Below, one piece after another: positions 8,563 to 17,941 of a stretch of 64,000 bases of DNA. Made by a program: the position numbers and the translations under genes. Source of the stretch: Alistipes sp. (GTDB lineage Bacteria; Bacteroidota; Bacteroidia; Bacteroidales; Rikenellaceae); NCBI GenBank assembly GCA_017646625.1, contig JAGCMF010000002.1:62001-126000 (forward strand), given 5' to 3'. Under the pieces are notes generated by a model. That model was not told the origin of the DNA and made no database searches. It worked only from the letters and a program-made list of their open reading frames with translations. Numbering within the stretch: the first letter of the stretch is position 1; each line of letters begins with the position of its first letter.

Positions 8563-9300
8563 TTACTCGATAACTACGAGTGGCTGATCTGCCTGTACGG
8601 TGTCACCCTCGGCAACGAGGAGACCAAGCACCTTACCAGCGTAGTCTGAAGATATAGAGTTCTCCATCTTCATAGCCTCGAGGATCATAACCTCCTGACC
8701 CATTGTCACTGTGTCACCAGCCTTAACCTTAATCTCGATAACGCGACCTGGGAGTGGAGCATTCACAGTCTTGCCATCGGCAGCTGTAACCTTGCGCTCT
8801 GCAGCCTCCTCGCCACTATCCTCCATAGAGTCGGCAACCTCGATAAGTATAGCATCAGCAGCAACGGTGTCGCCCTCGGCAACGAGAATCTGCTTAACGA
8901 AGCCTGCGTGGTCTGTAGTGATAGAGTTCTCCATCTTCATGGCCTCGAGGATCATCACCTCCTGGCCTACAGACACCTTGTCACCCACCTTGACCTTAAG
9001 CTCGATAACACGACCTGGGAGTGGAGCACATACTGTCTTACCTGTTACGGGGCGCTTTGCTGCAGCACCAGCACCAGCCTTGGCACTCTCAATCTCGATG
9101 ATGATGCCCTCGGCCTGTACGGTGTCACCCTCCTTAACGATAATCTGCTTAACCTTACCAGCGAAGTCTGAAGTGATAGAGTTCTCCATCTTCATAGCCT
9201 CGAGGATTGCTACCTCCTGACCTACGGTCACTGTGTCGCCAACCTTAACCTTGAGCTCGATAACGCGACCTGGGAGTGGAGCAACGATAGTGTCGCCAGT
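8563..9300 (-). repeat. Three tandem repeats coding for biotinyl domains
   Basis: Three near-identical DNA units of roughly 205 bases separated by 50-65 base linkers. The reverse complement of the EAMKMEN codons appears at about 8660, 8930 and 9180. The DNA similarity is high enough to allow recombination between units. Confidence 0.85.
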
Positions 9301-10905
9301 GATAGGCTTAAGCTCAACAACCTCCTCCTTCTTGAGTGATGGGTCTGCAGCTACCTTCTCGGCATATGCAGCCTCCTTAACACCTGTGAGGTATGCCTTT
9401 GCTACCAATGGGAACAACTCGAGCAAGAGCTCCTCCTTCTCGTTCTCGGCAAGGAGAACACCACCCGCCTTCTCCAATACTGGGTTAGGCTGCTTCTGGT
9501 ACTTCGATGTATCGTAAGGACGTTCCTCGCGGAAACCGCAAATCTTCTCGCGGAAGTCCTCTGAAATCTTAACAGGAGTACGGCCGTAGTCACCCTTCAC
9601 GAGGCCAACGAATTGTGCCGACTTGTTAGTGTACATGGCACGACCTGCCTTCTCGTCCATTGCGCAGTTAACGGCCTGTGCACCTACGATCTGCGATGTT
9701 GGTGTTACGAGAGGTGGAAGACCTGCTGCGAGACGTACTGGAGGGATAAGCTCCATAGCACGTGGGAGGATGTCCTCTGCGCCGAGCTGCTTGAGCTGTG
9801 CCACCATGTTAGAGTACATACCGCCAGGAATCTCGGCATCCTGAACGAGCTTGTTAGGTGCTGGGAAGCCGAAGTATGCCTCGATAGCCTGTGATGCCTC
9901 GAGAAGCTCATCCCAGTTCTCCTCTGTAGCGGCCTTCACACAGCGGTCGAGCAATGCGTCAACCTCTGCTGGAGTCTCATCAGTGAGAGGGTTGAATGGC
10001 TTTGGAAGAGGCTTCTCTGCGCCAAATACAGAGATCTCGAGCTCCTTACGGATATCCTTAAGCTGCTCGTTGATCTTCGCTACAGCCTCCATGTTTGCGC
10101 CGAGCTCTATGCCGAGCTTCTTGCAGAAGAGGTATACGAGCTCTACGGCAGGGGCACCTGTACCGCCACCGAACCACCAGCAGTTTGTATCTACAATGTC
10201 TACACCAGCTACGATGGCTGCATATACAGAGCCGAGGCCATAGCCAGGAGTACAGTGTGTGTGGAAGTCAACGGTCACGCCGAGCTCCTTCTTGAGAAGC
10301 TTGATGAGGCCAGCCACACGTGCAGGAGGGATAAGACCCGACATATCCTTGATTGTAATCATGTCGGCGCCGAGCTCTGCCATCTGGCGAGCCTTATCGA
10401 GGAAGTACTCATCGGTAAACACCTTCTCGTGCTCCTCACCATCCGAGTACTTTGGATCTACGGTGTAGCATACTGCGCAGTCAGCAATACCGCCATACTG
10501 CTTGATATACTTGATTGTTGACTTTACGTTATCAACGTCGTTCAACGCGTCGAAGATACGCATGATTCCAAGACCGCTGTCGATGGCGTTACGTGAGAAG
10601 CCGTCGATGATCTCGTCTGTATAGGGAGCATAACCGAAGAGGTTACGACCACGTGAGAGTGCTGTAAGCTTTGATACGTCGCCCACTGCGCGCTTGATAG
10701 TCTCAAGACGTGTCCATGGGTTCTCGTTAAGGTAGCGCATCACAGAGTCGGGCACTGCACCACCCCATACCTCCATAGCATAGAAGCCAGCATCCTTGTA
10801 GTAAGGAAGGCAACGGTCAACCTGCTGCTGTGTCATACGTGTTGCAAAAGAGGACTGCTGTCCGTCACGCAACGTTAGATCGCGAATTTTAAGGATCCTT
10901 GTCAT
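8563..10905 (-). CDS. Pyruvate carboxylase B / oxaloacetate decarboxylase alpha-type subunit with three biotinyl domains
   Basis: 780 residues. Residues ~1-300 are the carboxyltransferase TIM barrel (RDLTLRDGQQS, MEVWGGAVPDSV, KDMSGLIPP, HTHCTPGYG); 300-520 is the conserved second domain. From 539 on there are three tandem biotin carrier domains (about 539-606, 624-691, 713-780), each with EAMKMEN and a biotinylatable Lys (572, 657, 746), joined by Ala/Lys-rich linkers. One carrier domain is usual. The enzyme moves a carboxyl group between biotin and pyruvate/oxaloacetate, or acts in a related decarboxylase. The biotin carboxylase or membrane decarboxylase partner is not in this window, so the exact complex is open. 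It has its own promoter at 10984-10991. Confidence 0.92.
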   Translation of the reverse strand: MTRILKIRDLTLRDGQQSSFATRMTQQQVDRCLPYYKDAGFYAMEVWGGAVPDSVMRYLNENPWTRLETIKRAVGDVSKLTALSRGRNLFGYAPYTDEIIDGFSRNAIDSGLGIMRIFDALNDVDNVKSTIKYIKQYGGIADCAVCYTVDPKYSDGEEHEKVFTDEYFLDKARQMAELGADMITIKDMSGLIPPARVAGLIKLLKKELGVTVDFHTHCTPGYGLGSVYAAIVAGVDIVDTNCWWFGGGTGAPAVELVYLFCKKLGIELGANMEAVAKINEQLKDIRKELEISVFGAEKPLPKPFNPLTDETPAEVDALLDRCVKAATEENWDELLEASQAIEAYFGFPAPNKLVQDAEIPGGMYSNMVAQLKQLGAEDILPRAMELIPPVRLAAGLPPLVTPTSQIVGAQAVNCAMDEKAGRAMYTNKSAQFVGLVKGDYGRTPVKISEDFREKICGFREERPYDTSKYQKQPNPVLEKAGGVLLAENEKEELLLELFPLVAKAYLTGVKEAAYAEKVAADPSLKKEEVVELKPITGDTIVAPLPGRVIELKVKVGDTVTVGQEVAILEAMKMENSITSDFAGKVKQIIVKEGDTVQAEGIIIEIESAKAGAGAAAKRPVTGKTVCAPLPGRVIELKVKVGDKVSVGQEVMILEAMKMENSITTDHAGFVKQILVAEGDTVAADAILIEVADSMEDSGEEAAERKVTAADGKTVNAPLPGRVIEIKVKAGDTVTMGQEVMILEAMKMENSISSDYAGKVLGLLVAEGDTVQADQPLVVIE

Positions 10906-10983
10906 ACGTTTAATAAAGGTTTATTTAGTTAGTTTTAAGTTGTCAATCTCTCGTTAGCATGCACACTGCTGTTATTCGAATAA

Positions 10984-10991
10984 CAAATATA
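10984..10991 (-). promoter_or_regulatory. -7 promoter element for the biotin carboxylase subunit
   Basis: The reverse strand reads TATATTTG, fitting TAnnTTTG, about 79 bases before the start at 10905. Confidence 0.6.
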
Positions 10992-11042
10992 ACATTTTTT
11001 TTCTTAAAATCCAAATATTTCGTCAAAAAATAGAAAAAAAAA

Positions 11043-11077
11043 GCAATCCTGCACAGCATTACGCCATGCAGGATTGC
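11043..11077 (-). terminator. Terminator of the GH13 amylase gene
   Basis: 11-bp perfect stem GCAATCCTGCA (11043-11053) with TGCAGGATTGC (11067-11077). On the minus strand it is followed by a run of T residues (complement of the A tract ending at 11042). Confidence 0.9.
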
Positions 11078-11103
11078 CCGAAATATACTTACATTACTTG
11101 GTT

Positions 11104-13659
11104 TTACTCTCTCACGAGGACTACGTAGTCGCTACCAGCCAATGTGAAGCTGTGTGATGTGCCGAGCTGAACCTTCTCACCTGTGATGAGGTTGGTCCAC
11201 TCGCCAGCCTGTGGCACGTTTACGCTTGTTGTAGTCGATGCGTTAGTGAAGTTTGCAACGACGATAACACGATCCATAACGAGAACCTTGCCACCCATGT
11301 TGGCGTCACCAACAGTCCATGTATTAACCGAAAGGTTGTCCTGACCGTAGTACTCCTCGTTGTCAGTACGCCATGTTACGAACTTCGACATAGCGTCGTA
11401 GAGGGCACGGCGGTTTGCATCCTCGTAGTATTCCCAACGTACTGGCTTGCGGTGTGTACGATACTCATCGCCAGTACCCACAACACCCTGGTCGTTGGCG
11501 TTGATAGATACGTCGTAGCCGAGCTCACCGAACTGCCACATCATCTTTGGATATGGAGTGAGGAAGTGGAAGGCATAGGCTGCCTGCATGCGCTTTGAGA
11601 TGACTGCCCAGTTGCTCTTAACATAAGTGTCACCCCATGTGATAGCCTTGTAGCCAATACGTTCCTCATCGTGTGTCTCGATGTTGTTCATGCGGCCACG
11701 CTTGAAATCCGAGAAGTTACTCTTGTTGTTACCTGTCCAGCCCATCACAGACTCCATGTAACCACCCATGGCGTTGTTGTTCCAGCACAAGCCACCAACG
11801 GTGTTGTATAGCTCTGTCTCCTCACTCTCGGCGCAGAAGTGCTCGAAGATGATGTATGCATCCTCTTCAACCTCGCGGATGGCGTTAGCATAGTATGTGA
11901 GGATGTCGATACGTTCCTTTGAGTAGCCACTAGCGTCGTATGATGATGGGTTCTGCACAAGACCCTTTGTGAGGTCAAAACGGAAGCCGTCGACGTTGTA
12001 CTCCTCCAACCAATACTGAAGAACATCACGGAAGTACTCCTTTGTCTTTGGGTATAGGTGCTTGAAGTCGTGGTATACGCTGAAGTTGTGTGGCGCAGTG
12101 ACGTTGAAGAATGGGTTGTCTGCAGCGGTGCAGTTCTTCGACTCATCCCACCACATCTTTGCCCATGGGAACTGACCTGTGGCGTGGTTGAATACTACGT
12201 CGAGGATTACGGCGATGCCGCGCTTGTGACACTCGTCGATGAAGCGCTTGTAGGCCTCCTCTGTACCATATGCCTTGTCTGCAGCGAAGTAGAAACATGG
12301 GTTGTAGCCCCATGAGTCGTTACCGTCGAACTCCTGGATAGGCATAAGCTCGATGGCGTTGACGCCAAGAGTCTCGAGGTAGTCGAGCTTCGCTGTCACA
12401 GCGTCGATAGAGCTTGTCTCGCTGAAGTCACGGATGAGCAACTCGTATACCGCCAATGAGTTCTCTGCTGGGCGGTCGAAGTCTGTAACAATCCAGTTGT
12501 ACTCCACGGCATCAATCTCAAATACAGATACGATGCCTGTAGTGTATTTGCTTGGGTATGCCTTGAGGTCGGGGTATATAGATGCGTCAATCCACTTATC
12601 GTTCCATGGGTCGAGAATCTTTGTTGCATATGGGTCGCCCACCATGATGGTGCCATCAACGAGGAACTGGTAGCCATACTCAACGCCCTTCTCGAGGTTC
12701 TCTATTGTTGCCCAGAAGTAGTCGCCATCACGCTTCATCATCGCGCTATTCGATGGTACATAGTTGTTGAAGTCACCGAGGAGCAATACCGACTCCTTGC
12801 CTGGTGCATAGAGCACGAAGGTTGCAGATGTGCCGTCGATGTTAACACCATCCTTGGTGCCCGCAGGACGTGCTGCCTCCTCTGTCTCGTTCAATACTGC
12901 AACATTTACTGTCACCTCCTTGGTGTCAGTGCCATCTGTCGCTACGGCCTTGAATACCACATCCTCGGCCTGTGTTGCTGTGTATGTGTAGTTCAATGTT
13001 GATGTCTTACCCTCGGCAACAACCTCATCATTCTTGTAGAGTGTTACCTTTGTAGCCTTCTGCTGAAGCACCTGAACGGCGCACTCCTCGCCAATATTGA
13101 GTATTGTGCCATTCTTTGGTGTGAGGAACTTGACATCAAGACCCTCAATGCCGAGCTCAATAAGGATATCCTTGCCAGCATCCTTGACCTCTGTCTTGCC
13201 ATCTGCTGAACGGAATACAAAGGCTAAATGTGTGATGCTCTCTGTCTCGGGTACGCCGTAAAAGGCACGTGGGCCACCCTTGATTGTGAGGTGCCATATG
13301 TTGTCCTCAACGTTCTCCAACTTACAGTCGTCGATGTTCTCTGTCCACTCTGCCTTGACATACTTCCAGTCGCCAGAGTCTGCGCTGCTTGATGTCAACA
13401 CACCAGTGTGGGCGTAGAGGTCGCCATAGAAGCCGTCGGCAGCAGTGCCTGCGGTGTTGAGGATGATGGTTACATCCTCTGTATAGTTCTCGGTGAAGAA
13501 TGCTGGGTCTGTCGAGATAAGAGGATACTCACCTGGGGTGTTAGGATTGTCTGGTGTTGGTGCTGGTCTGTCGGGTGGAAGTACGATGCCGCTGTCGTCA
13601 GCGCAACCAAACATCATTATGGCCATCATTGCCATGGCCAAAAAACGTAATGTTTTCAT
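11104..13659 (-). CDS. Secreted GH13 alpha-amylase-type lipoprotein with N-terminal carbohydrate modules
   Basis: 851 residues. The lipoprotein signal ends MMFGC and is followed by ADDS, an acidic stretch like the surface-export signal of Bacteroidetes lipoproteins. Residues ~40-170 and ~170-260 look like beta-sandwich modules; ~265-360 is CBM48-like (VLLLGDFNNYVP); then a GH13 barrel with DVVFNHATGQ, nucleophile in DGFRFDLTKG, acid Glu in IIFEHFCAE and Asp in NIETHDEERIGY, and a C-terminal beta domain. It probably cleaves starch, glycogen or pullulan-like glucans at the cell surface. No SusC/SusD pair adjoins it, so it is not part of a visible starch locus. Single gene with its own promoter and terminator. 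Confidence 0.92.
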   Translation of the reverse strand: MKTLRFLAMAMMAIMMFGCADDSGIVLPPDRPAPTPDNPNTPGEYPLISTDPAFFTENYTEDVTIILNTAGTAADGFYGDLYAHTGVLTSSSADSGDWKYVKAEWTENIDDCKLENVEDNIWHLTIKGGPRAFYGVPETESITHLAFVFRSADGKTEVKDAGKDILIELGIEGLDVKFLTPKNGTILNIGEECAVQVLQQKATKVTLYKNDEVVAEGKTSTLNYTYTATQAEDVVFKAVATDGTDTKEVTVNVAVLNETEEAARPAGTKDGVNIDGTSATFVLYAPGKESVLLLGDFNNYVPSNSAMMKRDGDYFWATIENLEKGVEYGYQFLVDGTIMVGDPYATKILDPWNDKWIDASIYPDLKAYPSKYTTGIVSVFEIDAVEYNWIVTDFDRPAENSLAVYELLIRDFSETSSIDAVTAKLDYLETLGVNAIELMPIQEFDGNDSWGYNPCFYFAADKAYGTEEAYKRFIDECHKRGIAVILDVVFNHATGQFPWAKMWWDESKNCTAADNPFFNVTAPHNFSVYHDFKHLYPKTKEYFRDVLQYWLEEYNVDGFRFDLTKGLVQNPSSYDASGYSKERIDILTYYANAIREVEEDAYIIFEHFCAESEETELYNTVGGLCWNNNAMGGYMESVMGWTGNNKSNFSDFKRGRMNNIETHDEERIGYKAITWGDTYVKSNWAVISKRMQAAYAFHFLTPYPKMMWQFGELGYDVSINANDQGVVGTGDEYRTHRKPVRWEYYEDANRRALYDAMSKFVTWRTDNEEYYGQDNLSVNTWTVGDANMGGKVLVMDRVIVVANFTNASTTTSVNVPQAGEWTNLITGEKVQLGTSHSFTLAGSDYVVLVRE

Positions 13660-13748
13660 CTGTGTAGTGTTTATTTAGTTTTGTCCAATTATTTCGATGT
13701 TGCTCGCGCGTGCCAATAGTGCATGTGCGCACGCGCACATTATCACGG

Positions 13749-13756
13749 CAAAGTTA
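13749..13756 (-). promoter_or_regulatory. -7 promoter element for the GH13 amylase
   Basis: The reverse strand reads TAACTTTG, about 90 bases before the amylase start. Confidence 0.6.
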
Positions 13757-13780
13757 CAATAAATATCGGACAACAAAAAA

Positions 13781-13808
13781 CACCATCGAAGGTTTTTACC
13801 CGATGGTG
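13781..13808 (-). terminator. Terminator of the murA-tdk-tsaC-thioesterase operon
   Basis: CACCATCG (13781-13788) pairs with CGATGGTG (13801-13808); on the minus strand it is followed by TTTTTTGTTG. It lies 31 bases after the thioesterase stop. Confidence 0.85.
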
Positions 13809-13838
13809 ATATTTTGTGTATGAGTGGATTTAATGGCG

Positions 13839-14246
13839 TTATGAGTGGATTAGGTACTCTTCGAGTTTTGATCGCCACTCCTCTGGCATGGCGACACTCT
13901 TCTGTAGCTCGAAGTCGAAGGCCACCATCACCGAGCTACTCTCCGTTAGGCAATTCTCGCCACACATAATGCGCTGGTGCAGTGTCATACTCTTTGTGCC
14001 TATGCGCGAGATGTCGGTCACCACCACTATGTCGTCCAAAAGGCGCACCTGGTCGTAGTAGTCGGTGTGTGTTGAGGCTGTTATTATGCGTAGCTTGTCG
14101 AAGACCCCTGTTGTGCCGAGCACCGTGGTATAGAAGTCGGTCTTGCCCATGTCGAAGTAGCTCTGCTGCCATATGTTGTTGACATGCATGAAGGAGTCTA
14201 CATCCGAGAAACGCTTCTGTACGTGTGTTATTAACTGCTTTGCCAT
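13839..14246 (-). CDS. Acyl-CoA thioesterase, hotdog fold (4HBT/YbgC-like)
   Basis: 135 residues with the single-hotdog pattern of YbgC/FadM-type thioesterases: the FSDVDSFMHVNNIWQQSYFD segment carries the Asp and His-Val-Asn of the active-site helix, followed by five strands ending VAFDFELQ. It should hydrolyse acyl-CoA or acyl-ACP thioesters in the cytoplasm; the natural substrate cannot be read from sequence. Last gene of the murA operon, 6 bases after tsaC. Confidence 0.85.
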   Translation of the reverse strand: MAKQLITHVQKRFSDVDSFMHVNNIWQQSYFDMGKTDFYTTVLGTTGVFDKLRIITASTHTDYYDQVRLLDDIVVVTDISRIGTKSMTLHQRIMCGENCLTESSSVMVAFDFELQKSVAMPEEWRSKLEEYLIHS

Positions 14247-14252
14247 AGGTCG

Positions 14253-14816
14253 TTAATTTCTTATAACCTCCACCTCACCGCCCTCGCCGAAGGCGATTAT
14301 AGAGCTGGGCTTAAGCGTTGGCTTGCCCTCGAAGCGTGGGTGTACAACATAGTCTACGCCATCTATAATCTCTTGTGTCACCTCCTTTAGTCGCTTTGCT
14401 GTGGGCTCCCCCGAGATGTTTGCAGAGGTAGATACTATTGGGCGGCCAAACTTGCGTAGCAGTGCCTGGCAGAACTCATGCTGTGGTATGCGCACGCCGA
14501 GAGTCTTGGCCTCGGGGATTAGGCTTGGTGCCACGCCCACGGCGCCTGGAAGTATCGCTGTTAGTGGCTTGTCGGCAAGCTCCATAACCTCGAAGGCGAT
14601 GCCTGGGGCGTTGTTCACGTAGCGCACAATCATGTCGGCATTGTACATGAGGCATAGCATCGAGTGCTTATCCTGGCTTCTCTTGAGTGCGTATACGCGC
14701 TGTACGGCCTCCTCGTTTGTGGCGTCGCAGCCTATGCCCCATACCGTGTCGGTGGGGTAGAGGATGATGCCTCCACCACGAAGCACCTCGACGCACTTCT
14801 CTATAGTCTTTAGCAT
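14253..14816 (-). CDS. tsaC: L-threonylcarbamoyladenylate synthase (YrdC/Sua5 domain)
   Basis: 187 residues, a single YrdC domain: LYPTDTVWGIGCDATNEEAV, the KRSQDKHSML Lys/Arg motif, and VSTSANISGEPT near the C-terminal half. It makes threonylcarbamoyl-AMP for the universal t6A37 modification of ANN-decoding tRNAs. The Sua5 C-terminal domain is absent, so this is the short TsaC type. It sits 5 bases after tdk and 6 bases before the thioesterase. Confidence 0.92.
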   Translation of the reverse strand: MLKTIEKCVEVLRGGGIILYPTDTVWGIGCDATNEEAVQRVYALKRSQDKHSMLCLMYNADMIVRYVNNAPGIAFEVMELADKPLTAILPGAVGVAPSLIPEAKTLGVRIPQHEFCQALLRKFGRPIVSTSANISGEPTAKRLKEVTQEIIDGVDYVVHPRFEGKPTLKPSSIIAFGEGGEVEVIRN

Positions 14817-14821
14817 GATAT

Positions 14822-15388
14822 CTACTTATTTCTTAATTCGTTAAAGCAGTGGCGGCATATTGGCTGATATGTATCCTGCGCACCGAGCAACACCTGCTTA
14901 TCGTCGGCTGTGAGACGGTGTGAGTGGTGTGCAAGGTCGCCACAGCGCACGCATATGGCGTGTACCTTTGTGACATACTCTGCCGTAGCCATGAGTGCTG
15001 GCATAGGACCAAATGGTGTGCCCATGTAGTCCATGTCGAGGCCTGCGACAATCACACGTATGCCGCTGTCGGCAAGTTTACGACACACCTCAATGATGCC
15101 ATCGTCGAAGAACTGTGCCTCGTCTATGCCCACAACATCTACGTCTGATGCCAAGAGGAGTATGTTCTGTGCCGACTCTACGGGTGTCGACTGTATGGCG
15201 TTGGCGTCGTGCGACACCACCTCCTCCTCGGAGTAGCGTACGTCTATCGAGGGCTTGAAGATTTCAACCTTGAGGTTGGCAAACTGTGCGCGCTTCATGC
15301 GGCGGATGAGCTCCTCGGTCTTTCCCGAGAACATAGATCCGCAGATGACCTCAATCCATCCTTTGTGCTTATTATTCTCTAAAAACAT
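14822..15388 (-). CDS. tdk: Thymidine kinase, type II
   Basis: 188 residues. P-loop [11 protein letters not shown], the DEAQFFDD Walker-B-like motif, and a zinc ribbon formed by CVRCG and CRHC. It phosphorylates thymidine with ATP in the cytoplasm to salvage deoxynucleosides. The length matches bacterial type II kinases. Second gene of the murA operon. Confidence 0.96.
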   Translation of the reverse strand: MFLENNKHKGWIEVICGSMFSGKTEELIRRMKRAQFANLKVEIFKPSIDVRYSEEEVVSHDANAIQSTPVESAQNILLLASDVDVVGIDEAQFFDDGIIEVCRKLADSGIRVIVAGLDMDYMGTPFGPMPALMATAEYVTKVHAICVRCGDLAHHSHRLTADDKQVLLGAQDTYQPICRHCFNELRNK

Positions 15389-15424
15389 TATCTATCTTTT
15401 TTTAACTCTTTTTATGTTGGGGTG

Positions 15425-16735
15425 TTACTCATCGAGGCGTATAATCTTGGCTCCGAGGGCGTTTAGGCGCTTGTCTATATCGCGGTAGCCACGGTCTATC
15501 TGCTCGATGTTCTGTATCGTGCTTGTGCCCTGTGCACTCATTGCGGCGATGAGCAGTGCCACGCCCGCACGTATGTCGGGCGATGTCATGTTAGCAGCAC
15601 GCAGAGGTATGCGGTGGTCGTGGCCTATGACTGTGGCGCGGTGTGGGTCACAGAGGATAATCTGTGCACCCATGTCGATGAGCTTGTCGACGAAGAAGAG
15701 ACGACTCTCGAACATCTTCTGGTGTATGAGCACCGAGCCCTTTGCCTGTGTTGCCACAACGAGGAATATGGAGAGTAGGTCGGGTGTGAGACCTGGCCAT
15801 GGAGCATCGGCAATGGTCATGATTGATCCATCTATGAAGCTCTCTATGCTGTAGTTCTCCTGTGTAGGGATGTATATGTCGTCGCCACGCTGCTCGAAGC
15901 GTATGCCCATGCGTGCAAACTGCTGTGGTATGATGCCGAGGTTGTCGTACGATACGTTCTTTATTGTCAGCTCGGAACGTGTCATCGCCGCCATGCCTAT
16001 GAAGCTACCCACCTCAATCATGTCGGGGAGCATGGTGTGCTCTGTGCCACCGAGGCTCTCCACGCCGTCGATGGTGAGTAGGTTAGATGCTATGCCCGAG
16101 ATTTTGGCACCCATGCGGTTAAGCATCTTACACAGCTGCTGTAGGTATGGCTCGCATGCTGCGTTGTATATTGTTGTGCGACCCTCGGCGAGCACTGCGG
16201 CCATGACGATGTTCGCTGTGCCTGTTACAGATGCCTCGTCGAGGAGCATGTATGTACCCTTAAGGCGCTTTGCCTCCACGGTGTAGAACTCGTCGCTGAT
16301 GTCGAAGTTGAAGTCTGCGCCGAGTTTCTGGAAGCCGAGGAAGTGAGTGTCGAGGCGTCGACGGCCAATCTTATCGCCACCGGGCTTGGGCATGAATCCC
16401 ACGCCAAAGCGAGTGAGTAGTGGGCCTATCATCATCACCGAGCCACGTAGGCGGCGGCAGCGTTTGTGGTAGTCTGCCGTGCGCAGGTAGTCGAGGTCAA
16501 TATCGCTGGCCTGGAATGCGAATATGTCGTCGCCGAGGCGTTCCACCTTCACACCCATCTTCTGCATGAGCTCTATGAGTTGCATGACATCGGCGATGAT
16601 GGGTACGTTGTGTAGCACCACACGTTCCGATGTTAGTAGTGTTGCGCAAATTATTTGAAGTGCCTCATTCTTGGCGCCTTGTGGCATAATCTCACCCTTA
16701 AGGCGATGGCCACCCTCGACGATAAACTTTGCCAT
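15425..16735 (-). CDS. murA: UDP-N-acetylglucosamine 1-carboxyvinyltransferase with Asp in place of the fosfomycin-target Cys
   Basis: 436 residues, the first committed enzyme of peptidoglycan synthesis (enolpyruvyl transfer from PEP to UDP-GlcNAc). Conserved elements include GAKNEAL with the PEP-binding Lys22 and two repeated EPSP-synthase-fold halves. The catalytic loop reads KPGGDKIGRRRLD: residue 121, aligned with Cys115 of E. coli MurA, is Asp. Enzymes with Asp here are active but not alkylated by fosfomycin, as in mycobacteria and chlamydiae. First gene of a four-gene operon (murA-tdk-tsaC-thioesterase) with a promoter element at 16829-16836. Confidence 0.95.
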   Translation of the reverse strand: MAKFIVEGGHRLKGEIMPQGAKNEALQIICATLLTSERVVLHNVPIIADVMQLIELMQKMGVKVERLGDDIFAFQASDIDLDYLRTADYHKRCRRLRGSVMMIGPLLTRFGVGFMPKPGGDKIGRRRLDTHFLGFQKLGADFNFDISDEFYTVEAKRLKGTYMLLDEASVTGTANIVMAAVLAEGRTTIYNAACEPYLQQLCKMLNRMGAKISGIASNLLTIDGVESLGGTEHTMLPDMIEVGSFIGMAAMTRSELTIKNVSYDNLGIIPQQFARMGIRFEQRGDDIYIPTQENYSIESFIDGSIMTIADAPWPGLTPDLLSIFLVVATQAKGSVLIHQKMFESRLFFVDKLIDMGAQIILCDPHRATVIGHDHRIPLRAANMTSPDIRAGVALLIAAMSAQGTSTIQNIEQIDRGYRDIDKRLNALGAKIIRLDE

Positions 16736-17080
16736 AGGTTATATATTTATTCTATCAGATTCAATCTTGTGTCACTTTGCGTGACTTGGCTCTATGCAGC
16801 ATAAATGCAGTAGGGTCATCTCTGTTTGCAAAGATAGTAATTTTTGTGAAATAACGGCAAATAAAGTGATGATAAGTTTTCAACAATAGGGCTTTTGTTG
16901 ACTCGATGGTTGTAGACGTCTTGGTTTATAATATTTGACATTTCGTCTTATTTTTGTCGTTGTAGTAGATAAAATGTATTATAATATTGGTCAAAAGGAT
17001 GAATATGCTATTGTGGTATCAAATATTATTTGTTACTTTGCATATGCCGATGTGGCTTAAAACTCAAAATGTGAAGTGTT
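16736..17080. other. Divergent intergenic region between murA and an AraC regulator
   Basis: 345 AT-rich bases without a convincing ORF. On the minus strand a TATCTTTG element at 16829-16836 serves murA. On the plus strand TTACTTTGC at about 17033-17041 is an imperfect match that could serve the regulator. I see no RNA gene or strong hairpin. Confidence 0.6.
16829..16836 (-). promoter_or_regulatory. -7 promoter element for the murA operon
   Basis: The reverse strand reads TATCTTTG followed by C, a full match to the Bacteroidetes consensus, 93 bases before murA. Confidence 0.7.
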
Positions 17081-17938
17081 ATGAAGCGATTTATCCATAA
17101 TCTCGGTATAGACGACATCCCCTTGGACTCTATAGTCATCGGCGATGACTTGGCGCTTGTGCCCATGGGTCGCAGTCGTGGTGAGGTGTCAAAGGAACCA
17201 TTTAAGCTCGAACATGCTGTAATTGGTATATGTGTCACGGGCCATTGTGAGATAAAGATAAACCTGCAGAGTTATGATGTGGAGAGTCCTATGCTCATCA
17301 CTATGATGCCTGGGCAGATTATCGAGGGTGTTAACTTTAGTGCCAATTTAGATGGCTTCTTCATTATGCTCTCAAAGCGCTTCCTCGACATGCTCAACCT
17401 GCCAGGCTGGCAGCAGCAGTATATGTTGATATTTAATAACCCCGTGAGTGCTATATCTGCCGATACGCTGCACCACATCAAGATATTCTACGCAATTCTT
17501 CATCATGCTGCCTCGGATGTGGAGAACCCCTTCCGTCTGCAGGTCATTGAGAACCTAATACGCGTATTCTACTATGGTGGTGTTAGTAAGTTTCGTAGGT
17601 TTGAGTGTGGTGGTGTTGTCAAGAATAGCATCGTCGAGCACTTCATGGAACTCGTGCAGGAGCACTACCGCGAGCAGCGTCTCATAGGCTTCTATGCCGA
17701 TAAGCTGTGTGTCACACCCAAGTACCTCTCGAAGCTTGTAAAGGATCATACTGGCAGGTCGGCTGGCGAGTGGATTGAGAGTCATGTCATACTCGAGGCT
17801 CGCGCCATGCTTCAGTCATCAGATATGACAATACAGCAGATTGCCGTGTCGCTAAACTTTCCGAACCAATCATTCTTTGGTAAATATTTCAAGCGTGCCA
17901 CGGGTCTCTCGCCAAAGCAGTATAGACATTCAAAGTAG
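17081..17938 (+). CDS. AraC-family transcriptional regulator
   Basis: 285 residues. The N-terminal ~130 residues look like a cupin-type sensor domain (VIGICVTGHCEIKI, MLITMMPGQII); the C-terminal ~100 hold two helix-turn-helix motifs (LCVTPKYLSKLVKDHTG; MTIQQIAVSLNFPNQSFFGKYFKRATGLSPKQYR), a clear AraC signature. Ligand and targets are unknown; no metabolic operon adjoins it on the same strand. It converges on ung with a 3-base gap. Confidence 0.92.
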   Translation: MKRFIHNLGIDDIPLDSIVIGDDLALVPMGRSRGEVSKEPFKLEHAVIGICVTGHCEIKINLQSYDVESPMLITMMPGQIIEGVNFSANLDGFFIMLSKRFLDMLNLPGWQQQYMLIFNNPVSAISADTLHHIKIFYAILHHAASDVENPFRLQVIENLIRVFYYGGVSKFRRFECGGVVKNSIVEHFMELVQEHYREQRLIGFYADKLCVTPKYLSKLVKDHTGRSAGEWIESHVILEARAMLQSSDMTIQQIAVSLNFPNQSFFGKYFKRATGLSPKQYRHSK

Positions 17939-17941
17939 TCG

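Noticed and set aside
8711..9220. 169-residue reading on the plus strand
   Set aside because: Antisense of the biotin domains; its repeats mirror those of the real gene.
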